A stretch of DNA of 64,000 nt, taken from the NCBI RefSeq assembly GCF_007989805.1, contig NZ_BJUB01000001.1, forward strand, positions 576,325 through 640,324. The letters are read 5' to 3'. The notes under the pieces are model-generated. The model was given only the letters and a program-made list of their open reading frames with translations. It searched no databases and had not been told where the DNA came from. Shown here piece by piece: positions 34,726 through 42,404 of the stretch. The stretch is from Cellulomonas xylanilytica. Lineage in GTDB: Bacteria > Actinomycetota > Actinomycetes > Actinomycetales > Cellulomonadaceae. Every line of letters begins with the position of its first letter. Position 1 is the first letter of the stretch. The translations under genes and the position numbers were made by a program.

Positions 34726-34879
34726 GGGTGAAATCTGCGCCGCGCGCCCGCGACCGGATCCGCCCGCTTCGACCGGATCTGCCGACACGCGCGACGACAC
34801 GCCGAGCCGAACCGGTCAGACGGGACCGATGGTGCGCTGATGACCTGCGACTACGGCTCCCACCTGCACCGACGCGGCC

Positions 34880-34922
34880 TTGACACTCCTGTGGATCTCG
34901 GTAGGTTCCTCAGGAGATCCAC
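34880..34922 (+). promoter_or_regulatory. Promoter with overlapping 9-bp palindrome
   Basis: A perfect -35 TTGACA (34880-34885) and TAGGTT (34902-34907) are 16 bp apart. GTGGATCTC (34891-34899) and GAGATCCAC (34914-34922) form a perfect inverted repeat that brackets the -10 box, as an operator would. Transcription would start about 34914, some 220 nt before lnt. Confidence 0.6.
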
Positions 34923-35121
34923 CGCTGCGGACATGCGTCCAACGACGTCGTCGGCGCCTGTGAGGGCAGCGGTCGGGGGAGGGCTCCGACCGGGCCCGCG
35001 TGTTCAGTAGACAACGGTCCGTGCGCCTGCACGCCGACCGGTACGAAGGACACGCGGGCCGGTCGGTCGGACCCGTCGAGGCCCTGCGCGGCCGACGAGT
35101 GAGAGCCTCAGCCCACTGACG

Positions 35122-35127
35122 TACCCT
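35122..35127 (+). promoter_or_regulatory. -10 box for lnt, leaderless
   Basis: TACCCT at 35122-35127 ends 6 nt before the lnt GTG at 35134. Confidence 0.45.
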
Positions 35128-35133
35128 CCAGGG

Positions 35134-36699
35134 GTGCCCGCCCGTGAACCCGCCCGCTGGTGGACTCTCGTCCTGGCCGTGACCGGTGGCCTGCTCACAC
35201 GGCTCGCGTTCCCGGAGCCCGGCTGGTGGGGGACCGCCTTCCTCGGCGTCGCCCTCCTGTACCTGGCCCTGCGGCGCGACAGCGCCCGCTGGAACGCCCT
35301 CGTCGGGCTCCTGTGGGGGCTCGCGTTCTTCCTGCCGCTGATCACGTGGGCCGACGAGGCCGTCGGGCTGGTGCCGTGGCTGGCGCTCAGCACGCTCGAG
35401 GCGGGGTACGTCGCGCTGTTCGGCGCCGCGTGGAGCTGGGCGCGGCGCGGCAACGCGGTGTGGCGCAGCATCGGCCTGCAGGTGGTCGTCTTCACGATCC
35501 TCTTCGTCGCCACCGAGGAGCTCGCCGCGGCCTGGCCGTTCGGCGGCTTCCCGTGGGGACGTCTCGCGTTCTCCCAGGCCGACTCGCCCCTGGCCGCGCT
35601 CGCGTCGCTGGGTGGCACCCCTCTGCTGACCGGCGCTGTAGTCGTCGTCGGCGTGCTGCTGGCCCGGATCATGCTCGCCGCGCGCCGCTTGGAGCTGGCG
35701 CGGCTGGCCGCCGCCACGGCCGTCGTGGGCGCCGTCCTGGTGGTCGGCATGATGATCCCGCTCGACACCCAGGCGCAGTCCGGCAACCTGCGGGTCGGCG
35801 CCGTCCAGGGCAACGTGCCCGGTACCGGGCTGGACGCGTTCGGTCAGCGCCAGGCCGTCCTGGACAACCACGTCGCCGGCACGCTCGCGCTGCTCGACCA
35901 GGTGGAGCCCGGCGAGCTCGACCTCGTGCTGTGGCCCGAGAACGGGACCGACATCGACCCGCAGGTCGACCAGGGCGCGGCCGAGCTCATCGACGGCGCC
36001 GCCCAGGCGATCGACGCCCCCATGCTCGTGGGCACCGTCGAGTACCCGCCGAGCGGCGGGCGCTACAACACTGCCGTCCTGTGGGAGCCCGGTGTGGGCG
36101 TCACCGCGACGTACACCAAGCAGCACCCGGCGCCGTTCGCGGAGTACATCCCCATCCGCTCGTTCGTGCGGCAGTTCTCGTCGGCGGTGGACCTGGTGAC
36201 GCGGGACATGCTCCCCGGCACCGAGCCGGGCTACGTCCCGCTGGACTCCGAGCGCCTCGGCCGGACGGTCGGCATCGGCGACGTCATCTGCTTCGAGGTC
36301 GCGTACGACGGGATCGTGCGGGAGGCGGTCCGGTCCGGCGGCGAGCTGCTCGTGGTGCAGACGAACAACGCGTCCTTCGGCGTGTCCGACGAGTCGACGC
36401 AGCAGCTGGCCATGTCCCGCATCCGTGCGATCGAGCACGGTCGGGCGACCGTGCAGATCTCGACCGTCGGCGTCAGCGCAGTCATCGATCCCAACGGGGT
36501 GGTCACCCACCGGACCGGGCTCTTCACCGCGGAGCAGATGGTGGCTACCCTTCCTCTGCGCGACACGCTGACGCCCGCAACGAGGCTGGGCTCGTGGCCC
36601 GCATGGATCATCGACGCCCTCGCGGTGTGCGTGGTGCTCGCCGGTGCAGCCGGGGCGCACCGGGTGCGTCGCGCCGACCGGATCGAGACAGCCGTATGA
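35134..36699 (+). CDS. lnt: Apolipoprotein N-acyltransferase
   Basis: Adds the third acyl chain to the N-terminal cysteine of lipoproteins at the outer face of the plasma membrane. The 521-residue protein has about six N-terminal membrane helices (to about residue 210), a nitrilase-fold domain and a C-terminal membrane helix (WIIDALAVCVVLAGAAG). The catalytic triad is visible: Glu in VLWPENGTD (about residue 269), Lys in TYTKQHPAPFAEYIP (about 329) and Cys in GDVICFEVAYD (about 386). The stop overlaps the ppm1 ATG. In M. tuberculosis these two are fused in one protein. Confidence 0.95.
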   Translation: MPAREPARWWTLVLAVTGGLLTRLAFPEPGWWGTAFLGVALLYLALRRDSARWNALVGLLWGLAFFLPLITWADEAVGLVPWLALSTLEAGYVALFGAAWSWARRGNAVWRSIGLQVVVFTILFVATEELAAAWPFGGFPWGRLAFSQADSPLAALASLGGTPLLTGAVVVVGVLLARIMLAARRLELARLAAATAVVGAVLVVGMMIPLDTQAQSGNLRVGAVQGNVPGTGLDAFGQRQAVLDNHVAGTLALLDQVEPGELDLVLWPENGTDIDPQVDQGAAELIDGAAQAIDAPMLVGTVEYPPSGGRYNTAVLWEPGVGVTATYTKQHPAPFAEYIPIRSFVRQFSSAVDLVTRDMLPGTEPGYVPLDSERLGRTVGIGDVICFEVAYDGIVREAVRSGGELLVVQTNNASFGVSDESTQQLAMSRIRAIEHGRATVQISTVGVSAVIDPNGVVTHRTGLFTAEQMVATLPLRDTLTPATRLGSWPAWIIDALAVCVVLAGAAGAHRVRRADRIETAV

Positions 36700-37466
36700 C
36701 CCAGGCCCCGTCGCGTGTGCTCGTCGTCGTCCCGACGTACGACGAGCGCGAGAACCTGCCGGGTGCGCTGGACCGCCTGCGCAGCCACGTCCCCGACGCC
36801 GACGTCCTGGTCGTCGACGACGGCTCGCCCGACGGGACGGGTGAGCTGGCCGAGAAGATCGCCGAGGCGGAGGCCGTCGAGGGGCGGCAGCGCGTCCACG
36901 TGCTGCACCGGGCGGGCAAGCTCGGGCTGGGCACCGCGTACGTGGCGGGGTTCGGCTGGGCGCTGGAGCGCGGGTACGACGTGGTAGTGGAGATGGACGC
37001 CGACGGGTCGCACCGGGCGGAGGACCTCCCGCGGCTCCTGGCGGCGCTGACCGACGCCGACCTCGTGCTGGGCTCGCGGTGGGTACCCGGTGGGAGCGTG
37101 CTCAACTGGCCCGTGAGCCGTCACGTGCTCTCGCGTGGCGCCAACACCTACACCCGCATCGTCCTCGGCATCCCGTTGCGCGACGCGACGGGCGGCTTCC
37201 GCGCCTACCGCTCGGACCTGCTCCGCGCGCTCGCCCTCGACGACGTGGCGTCCCAGGGCTACTGCTTCCAGGTGGACATGGCCTGGCGCGCGGTCCGCAC
37301 CGGTGCACGAGTGGTGGAGGTGCCGATCACGTTCGTCGAGCGGGAGCTCGGCCAGAGCAAGATGAGCCGCGCCATCGTCGTCGAGGCGCTGTTCAGCGTG
37401 ACCCGGTGGGGGATAGCAGAACGCTCCCGCCGTGTGGCGGGAGCGTTCCGTCGCTCTGGGGGCTGA
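36696..37466 (+). CDS. ppm1: Polyprenol monophosphomannose synthase
   Basis: A GT2 glycosyltransferase that moves mannose from GDP-mannose to polyprenol phosphate, giving the donor for lipomannan and protein O-mannosylation. The 256-residue protein has VVVPTYDERENLPGAL, VVDDGSPDGTGELAE, the metal-binding VVEMDADGSHRAEDLPRLL and the loop FRAYRSDLLRAL, with no membrane segment of its own. The ATG overlaps lnt (ATGA), so enzyme and Lnt membrane protein are made together, as in the fused mycobacterial Ppm1. A terminator hairpin is embedded in its last codons. Confidence 0.93.
   Translation: MTQAPSRVLVVVPTYDERENLPGALDRLRSHVPDADVLVVDDGSPDGTGELAEKIAEAEAVEGRQRVHVLHRAGKLGLGTAYVAGFGWALERGYDVVVEMDADGSHRAEDLPRLLAALTDADLVLGSRWVPGGSVLNWPVSRHVLSRGANTYTRIVLGIPLRDATGGFRAYRSDLLRALALDDVASQGYCFQVDMAWRAVRTGARVVEVPITFVERELGQSKMSRAIVVEALFSVTRWGIAERSRRVAGAFRRSGG
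37420..37447. terminator. 12-bp hairpin inside the 3' end of ppm1
   Basis: AACGCTCCCGCC (37420-37431) and GGCGGGAGCGTT (37436-37447) form a perfect 12-bp stem with a GTGT loop. It lies before the ppm1 stop (37464-37466) and 27 nt beyond the stop of convergent rbpA, so it likely terminates rbpA and perhaps acts in both directions. Neither side has a U tract. Confidence 0.7.
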
Positions 37467-37473
37467 GCGGGTC

Positions 37474-37818
37474 CTAGGCGCTGCGGCGCAGCTTGCCCGA
37501 CCGGAGGAGGTCGAGGCGCTCGTCGAGGAGCTCCTGGAGCTCACCGACCGTGCGGCGCTCGAGCAGCATGTCCCAGTGGGTGCGCGGCGGCTTGCCGGCC
37601 TTCACCTCGGGCTTGGACGCGTCGCGGAGCAGCGCCTCCTCGCCACAACGGCACTCCCACACCACCGGCACGTCGGCCTCGACCGAGAACGGCAGGATGA
37701 TGGTGTGCCCGTTGGGACAGTCGTAGTGAGCCTGGAGCCGGGGGGCGAACTCGACGCCGTCTTCCGTCTCCATGCTGTGGGACCCGATGCGCATGCCGCG
37801 CAGGGACCGGTTTGCCAT
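37474..37818 (-). CDS. rbpA: RNA polymerase-binding protein RbpA
   Basis: An actinobacterial transcription factor that binds RNA polymerase with the principal sigma factor and stabilises the open promoter complex. The 114-residue protein has the N-terminal tail RSLRGMRIGSHSMETEDGVEFAPR, a zinc-binding core with cysteines in YDCPNGHTI and WECRCGEEALL, the basic linker KPPRTHWDMLLERRT and the C-terminal sigma-interacting helix ELQELLDERLDLLRSGKL. The ATG at 37818 follows GGAGG (minus strand, 37831-37827). Its position opposite lnt-ppm1 is conserved with M. tuberculosis (Rv2050/Rv2051c). Confidence 0.96.
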   Translation of the reverse strand: MANRSLRGMRIGSHSMETEDGVEFAPRLQAHYDCPNGHTIILPFSVEADVPVVWECRCGEEALLRDASKPEVKAGKPPRTHWDMLLERRTVGELQELLDERLDLLRSGKLRRSA

Positions 37819-37951
37819 CTGGGGAACCTCCGTGCCGTTGTACGGCCGTCGAGAGTGAGAACTTCCACCGGTGTCAACGGCGGGCGCCCCTCCAGTGTTC
37901 CAGGGGGACGTGAAGGTCTCGTGAACGCGGGTGGTGTGCGGGGGAGAGGCT

Positions 37952-37957
37952 TAGAGT
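37952..37957 (+). promoter_or_regulatory. -10 box for the aldo/keto reductase gene, leaderless
   Basis: TAGAGT at 37952-37957 is 7 nt before the GTG at 37965. Confidence 0.5.
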
Positions 37958-37964
37958 TGCCCGG

Positions 37965-38966
37965 GTGAGCAATCCGACCCCTTCCGCCCCTCAAGCCTCC
38001 CGCACCGACGGCGAGATGTCCTTTCGACAGCTCGGAGACAGCGGCCTGGTGGTCTCGGTGGCCGGTCTCGGGTGCAACACCTTCGGTGCGACCCTGGCGC
38101 CGGACGACGTCCCCGCCCTGGTCGCGGCAGCGCTCGACGCCGGGATCACCTTCTTCGACACCGCGGACGTGTATGGCGGGGTGCCGGGGCAGAGCGAGGA
38201 GCTGCTGGGCGCAGCGCTCGCAGGGCACCGGGACGACGTGGTGGTCGCGACCAAGTTCGGGCTCGACACCGGCGGGCTGAACGGTCCGGACTGGGGCGTC
38301 CGCGGGTCCCGGCGCTACGTGCGGCGGGCCGTCGAGAGCTCGTTGACCCGGCTGCGCACCGATCACGTGGACCTGCTCCAAATGCACGCCCCGGACCCGG
38401 TGACCCCGATCGAGGAGACCCTGGCCGCTCTGCACGAGCTGGTGGTGGAGGGCAAGGTGCGCTACCTCGGCTCCTCGAACTTCGCGGCGTGGCAGGTGGT
38501 CGACGCCGACTGGTCGGCCCGCACCGCGGGAGTGACGCCCTTCGTGTCGGCGCAGAACCGGTACAACCTGCTGGACCGCGCCGCGGAGGCCGAGCTGGTG
38601 CCCGCAGCCGAGCAGGTGGGCGTCGGGCTGATCCCGTACGTGCCGCTGGCGTCCGGGCTCCTCACCGGCAAGTACCGGCGCGGCGAGTCCGCCCCGGACG
38701 GGACGCGGCTCACCCGGATGCCGGACCGGCTGGCGCGCGCCGACTTCGACCGGATCGAGGCGCTGGAGTCGTTGGCCGTCGCGTGGGGGATCGACCTGCC
38801 CACCCTGGCGCTCGGCGGGCTCGCGGCACAGCCCGCCGTGGCGACCGTCATCGCGGGGGCACGCACCCCGGAGCAGCTGCGCGCGAACGTCGCCTCGATC
38901 GCGTGGGAGCCGACCCTCGAGCAGCTCGCGGCGATCGACGAGGCGGCACCGGGCCCCGCGTCCTGA
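37965..38966 (+). CDS. Aldo/keto reductase
   Basis: A 333-residue NAD(P)H-dependent reductase of the AKR superfamily, reducing aldehydes or ketones. After a 15-residue flexible start it shows the family pattern: GCNTFGATL, FFDTADVYGGVPGQSEELLG with the catalytic Asp and Tyr, VATKFG with the catalytic Lys, and LLQMHAPDPVTPIEETL with the catalytic His. The C-terminal IAGARTPEQLRANV binds cofactor phosphate. It resembles the YhdN/AKR11-like oxidoreductases. The substrate is unknown. Confidence 0.92.
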   Translation: MSNPTPSAPQASRTDGEMSFRQLGDSGLVVSVAGLGCNTFGATLAPDDVPALVAAALDAGITFFDTADVYGGVPGQSEELLGAALAGHRDDVVVATKFGLDTGGLNGPDWGVRGSRRYVRRAVESSLTRLRTDHVDLLQMHAPDPVTPIEETLAALHELVVEGKVRYLGSSNFAAWQVVDADWSARTAGVTPFVSAQNRYNLLDRAAEAELVPAAEQVGVGLIPYVPLASGLLTGKYRRGESAPDGTRLTRMPDRLARADFDRIEALESLAVAWGIDLPTLALGGLAAQPAVATVIAGARTPEQLRANVASIAWEPTLEQLAAIDEAAPGPAS

Positions 38967-38983
38967 CCGGCGAACGCCCGTCC

Positions 38984-39484
38984 TCACCACTCGAGCACGC
39001 GCGCCCGGCTCTCGCCGATCGCCACGACCGCCCACAGGCGCACCCCGGCGTCGTCCGCGGCGTCACGCAGCGCGGGGACCCACTGCGCCTCGAACGCCCC
39101 CAGGTCTCCGCCCGCCGCCCGCACGAGCCCGACGACCACCGACCCGCCGGGCGCCTCGGTCCGCAGGTACCCGTCGAAGAGCCCGAGGAGGCGCCGGGCG
39201 ACCGTACGGTCGGCACGCACCGGCACGTCGGCGATCGGCAGGACGACGGGCAGAGCGCGGTCCTCGGAATCGAGCAGGACGAACCACAGCGCCGGCCCGC
39301 CCGCTCGCCCGGGACCGACGAGGTCCAGCAGGACGGCGAGGGCGTCGCTCCCCGACCGCAGCGCCCCGGGAGGCCGGGGCAGGTCGGTCGCGAGTCCGTG
39401 CCCCTCGGACCTCGTCGTGGGGACGTCCCAGACGTCGTCGCCGTCGTCGTCCCAGTCCTCGTCGAACCACCCGTGCTCCGTCAT
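38984..39484 (-). CDS. Hypothetical protein with acidic N-terminus
   Basis: A 166-residue protein that I do not recognise. It starts with a very acidic, Trp-rich stretch (WFDEDWDDDGDDVWDVP), then an alpha/beta domain of about 130 residues: DALAVLLDLV, PALWFVLLDSEDRALPVVLPI, and VVVGLVRAAGGDLGAFEAQW. No membrane segment. It ends convergently with the aldo/keto reductase gene. A GCCGAC-AGC-GTCGGC palindrome sits directly upstream of the ATG. Codon use and frame statistics look like a real gene. Function unknown. Confidence 0.75.
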   Translation of the reverse strand: MTEHGWFDEDWDDDGDDVWDVPTTRSEGHGLATDLPRPPGALRSGSDALAVLLDLVGPGRAGGPALWFVLLDSEDRALPVVLPIADVPVRADRTVARRLLGLFDGYLRTEAPGGSVVVGLVRAAGGDLGAFEAQWVPALRDAADDAGVRLWAVVAIGESRARVLEW

Positions 39485-39499
39485 GCCGACAGCGTCGGC
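39485..39499 (-). promoter_or_regulatory. Palindrome next to the start of the hypothetical gene
   Basis: GCCGAC (39485-39490) and GTCGGC (39494-39499) form a perfect 6-bp inverted repeat touching the ATG at 39484. It may be an operator or a hairpin at the 5' end of a leaderless mRNA; a variant -10 box GACGCT overlaps it. Confidence 0.4.
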
Positions 39500-39572
39500 C
39501 GCGCCGGAACGCCGCGAGGGCCGGCTCAGCAGAACCGTGGAGGGTCACCCCGCCGGAGGGGCTGTGGGCGGC

Positions 39573-40046
39573 TCAGCCCAGGTGGGCGGCGAGCGCCTCG
39601 ACGACGAGCGCGTGGTCGTCGGCCTGCGGCAGTCCGGAGACGGTCACCACGGCCACGATCCCGACGTCGCGGACCCGCACGGGGAAGGCGCCACCGTGCG
39701 CGGCGAACTGCTGCAGCGGAAGGTCGTGCTGCGAGGCGAACGTGCTGCCCTTCGCCCGGGCACGCAGGCCGACGAGGTACGACGACGCGCCGAACCGCTC
39801 GACCACCCGGACCTTGCGCTCGACCCAGCTGTCGTTGTCCGGCGTGGTCCCCGGCCGCGCGGCGTGGAACAGCTGCTGGGTGCCGCGCCGGATGTCGACG
39901 GTGACCGGCAGGTCCCGCTCCTGTGCGAGCTCGACGAGCAGGCAGCCGAGCCGCCAGGCGTCGTCGTTGGTGAAGGTGGTGAAGAGGAGGTCGTGCTCCT
40001 GCTGCTCGACCTGCGCGATGACGCCGTCGATGTCGTCGGTGCTCAT
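39573..40046 (-). CDS. UPF0303 / heme-degrading-domain protein
   Basis: A 157-residue protein of the UPF0303 family (HbpS/GlcG-like heme-degrading domain fold). Recognised by LLFTTFTNDDAWRLGCLLVE, RRGTQQLFHAARPGTTPDN, WVERKVRVVERFGASSYLVG and the C-terminal GAFPVRVRDVGIVAVVTVSGLPQADDHALVV. Biochemical role is unclear; related proteins bind heme or cobalamin or occur with flavin oxidases. Its ATG overlaps the stop of the flavoenzyme fusion upstream, so the two are co-translated, which suggests a shared pathway. Confidence 0.87.
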   Translation of the reverse strand: MSTDDIDGVIAQVEQQEHDLLFTTFTNDDAWRLGCLLVELAQERDLPVTVDIRRGTQQLFHAARPGTTPDNDSWVERKVRVVERFGASSYLVGLRARAKGSTFASQHDLPLQQFAAHGGAFPVRVRDVGIVAVVTVSGLPQADDHALVVEALAAHLG

Positions 40047-42334
40047 GTCGTCATCGTGGCACGGTCCACGTCCGGCGTCGGTGTCACGCCGAAGTTGCCG
40101 TCGAACACCCGGTCGGGGTCGTAGAGCGACTTGAGCCGGCCGAGGCGGGCGAGGGTCTCCGGCGGGAAGACCTCCGCGAGCCGCGCGGGGGACTGGTTCG
40201 TCTCGAAGCTGAGGTAGACGCCGTGCAGGTGGGGCGAGAGGCGCTCCCACCAGGCATCGATCCCTGCGCGACGGCTGCCGCGCGCCGCGGCCAGCAACGA
40301 GAAGTTCTGGGTGCGGTGGGCGTAGGCGGTCGCGGCCGGGTCGACGTCGTTCACGGCACCGCCGACCGCCCTCAGCTGCAGCATGTCGGCGTCACCCGCG
40401 GCGAGCAGGTCCGCGAGCAGCGCGGCCAGCTCCGGCGTCACGTGGTCGACGAGCCCGCCACGCGTGGCCGGCGCCGAACCACCCGTGTGCTCGCCGTGGT
40501 GGGCTGCCACGGTCGCGGCGTAGGGGACCAGCTGCGCCTGCTGCTGGAGCACCGGCGCCAGGTCGAGGAACCGCTCGAGCGCCACGACGGCCGCATCGGT
40601 GTCGTCGTCCGCCCACACGACGATCGTGTACCCCACGGCGGGATCGTTGCCGCGGGCCGGCACGAGGGTCAGGAAGCTGGTCAGCTCCCGGGGTGAGGAC
40701 TCCACGAGCTCGGCCCACGCCTGCACGAACGGTGCGGTGTCGGTGGCGTCGAAGATGATCGTCGCGTGGACGACGTCGCCCACCTCGGCCGCCTCGATCT
40801 CGACCGCGGTGAGGATGCCGAAGTTCGCCCCGGCGCCCCGGACGGCCCACAGCAGGTCGGGCTCGTGGACCGCGTCCGTCCGCACGAGCCGCCCGTCCGC
40901 GAGCACCAGCTCGGCGGCGACCACGTGGTCGAGCGTGAGCCCGTACGACCTGCCGAGGAAGCCTTGACCACCCGCGGTCACCAGCCCGCCGACCCCGACG
41001 TCGCCGTAGTCGCCCGAGCTGATCGCCAGCCCGTGCGGGGACAGCGCGGCCGCCACGTCGCCCCAGCGTGCGCCCGCACCGAGGCGGACGAGCCCCCGGT
41101 CCCGGTCGAGCACCTCGACGGTGTCGAGCGCGCCGACGTCGACGACGACGCCGCCGTCGTTGGTGGACCGGCCGCTGATGCCGTGCCCGCCGCTACGCAC
41201 CGCGAACGGCACCTCCTGCGCCCGGGCGAACAACACCGCGTCGCGCACCGCCTCGGCGTCCTGGGGCCGGAGCACGAGCCCGGGGGAGCCCGCGTAGACG
41301 TAGGACGACCGGACGCGGCCGTACTCGCGGTCGCCCGGTTCCACGGCCGTCGCGACGAGGGAGTCGGGGATGCCGTCGTAGTCGATCCCGGTCCGGCGCC
41401 GGGCCAGGGCGGCCGCGGGTCGGACCGAGCCGGTCACGGTGCCGGCCGTGCCGCGCGCCGAGGCCACGGCCTCGCGCAGCGCCGGGGCCACCTCCTCGCC
41501 GAAGCGCGCGATGGTCGCGGCGTCGTCGCTGCCGAGGACGAACGTCGAGATGCCGTCCTCGAGCACCAGCGGAAGCAGGCCGTCCACCCACCGCTCGGGC
41601 GGTCCCTGGAGGAAGCCGGCCCCGGAGAACGACCCGCCGCCGAGGTTGAGCAGGCGGCGGATCTCCCGGGGGTCCCGGCCGGCAGCCTGCGCCGACTCGT
41701 CGATCCGGGCGTTGCCGACGGCCAGGTCGCCGTCCTTGAGGTAGCCGAGGCTCGGCAGCCAGCCGTCGGCCTTGCGACCCACCAGAGCGAGCATCCGTGG
41801 CTTGTACGCGCCCACCCAGATCGGGATGTCGTGCGCGGGCGCCGGGCCGCGCTTGGCGCCGTCGACACGATGGTGGGTCCCGTGGATCCGCAGGGGCGCG
41901 CGCTCGTCGGTGTCCCAGATGCCGCGGATGATGTCGAGGGCCTCGTCCAGCGCATCCACGCCCTCGCCGGGCGTGAGTCGCGGCGAGCCCATCGCGACGA
42001 TCGCGTCCCAGAACGCCCCGGATCCCAGACCGAGGGCGAACCGTCCGCCCGACAGCAGGTCCAGGCTGGCCGCGGCACGCGCGAGGACGGCGGGCGGGCG
42101 CAGCGGGAGGTTGAGCACGTTGCCTGCCACCTGCACCCGGCTCGTCGACGCGGCGACCCAGGCGAGCAGGGTCCACGTGTCGAGGAACGCCGGCTGGTAC
42201 GGGTGGTCCTGGAACGTCACGAGGTCGAGCCCCGCACGCTCGGTGGTCTGCGCGAGGGCGACCACCTGCTGGGGGTTCTTCGCCGCGGGCGTGAGGAAGG
42301 TACCCAGGACGAGGTCGTGGCCGTAGTCGGGCAT
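40043..42334 (-). CDS. Fusion of luciferase-like oxidoreductase and FAD-linked (BBE) oxidase
   Basis: A 763-residue two-enzyme fusion. Residues 1 to about 290 are a luciferase-like (LLM) flavin/F420-dependent oxidoreductase: LVLGTFLTPAAKNPQQVVAL, LVTFQDHPYQPAF, GRFALGLGSGAFWDAI, IPIWVGAYKPRMLALVGRKADG. From about residue 330 a PCMH-type FAD domain follows, with RSGGHGISGRS near residue 380; the His is the usual covalent FAD site. No second cysteine for bicovalent FAD is seen. The C-terminal berberine-bridge part ends YDPDRVFDGNFGV. The ATG at 42334 follows AGGAG. Such a protein could couple an F420 or FMN step to oxygen-dependent oxidation of one substrate. Confidence 0.88.
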   Translation of the reverse strand: MPDYGHDLVLGTFLTPAAKNPQQVVALAQTTERAGLDLVTFQDHPYQPAFLDTWTLLAWVAASTSRVQVAGNVLNLPLRPPAVLARAAASLDLLSGGRFALGLGSGAFWDAIVAMGSPRLTPGEGVDALDEALDIIRGIWDTDERAPLRIHGTHHRVDGAKRGPAPAHDIPIWVGAYKPRMLALVGRKADGWLPSLGYLKDGDLAVGNARIDESAQAAGRDPREIRRLLNLGGGSFSGAGFLQGPPERWVDGLLPLVLEDGISTFVLGSDDAATIARFGEEVAPALREAVASARGTAGTVTGSVRPAAALARRRTGIDYDGIPDSLVATAVEPGDREYGRVRSSYVYAGSPGLVLRPQDAEAVRDAVLFARAQEVPFAVRSGGHGISGRSTNDGGVVVDVGALDTVEVLDRDRGLVRLGAGARWGDVAAALSPHGLAISSGDYGDVGVGGLVTAGGQGFLGRSYGLTLDHVVAAELVLADGRLVRTDAVHEPDLLWAVRGAGANFGILTAVEIEAAEVGDVVHATIIFDATDTAPFVQAWAELVESSPRELTSFLTLVPARGNDPAVGYTIVVWADDDTDAAVVALERFLDLAPVLQQQAQLVPYAATVAAHHGEHTGGSAPATRGGLVDHVTPELAALLADLLAAGDADMLQLRAVGGAVNDVDPAATAYAHRTQNFSLLAAARGSRRAGIDAWWERLSPHLHGVYLSFETNQSPARLAEVFPPETLARLGRLKSLYDPDRVFDGNFGVTPTPDVDRATMTT

Positions 42335-42337
42335 GCA

Positions 42338-42404
42338 CCAGCTCCTATGGTTGAGAGTTCAACTATAACCCTGACGGCGCGCGGTGCGTGGCACGATCAG
42401 GTGG
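42338..42404. promoter_or_regulatory. Divergent control region with GTTGA-N4-TCAAC palindrome
   Basis: On the minus strand TATAGT (42367-42362) is a -10 box for the flavoenzyme fusion, followed by a ribosome binding site AGGAG (42347-42343). The inverted repeat GTTGA (42350-42354) / TCAAC (42359-42363) overlaps this -10 box and the expected start site, as a repressor site would. On the plus strand a weak CACGAT (42392-42397) lies 7 nt before the AraC-family GTG. Confidence 0.55.

Larger units (their letters stand above)
34707..35133. other. 427-bp gap without a recognised gene
   Basis: The gap holds a hairpin at 34710-34725, a near-repeat CGACCGGATC (twice, around 34750-34775), a strong promoter-like element with palindrome at 34880-34922, a second hairpin at 34971-34991 (GGTCGG/CCGACC) and the lnt -10 box at 35122-35127. 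The only short frame after the promoter is 25 codons from an ATG at 34932 without a convincing ribosome binding site. It may encode a small RNA; no known RNA family is recognised. Confidence 0.5.

Noticed and set aside
34932..35009. 25-codon frame after the strong promoter in the lnt gap
   Set aside because: No Shine-Dalgarno sequence and a composition like non-coding DNA.
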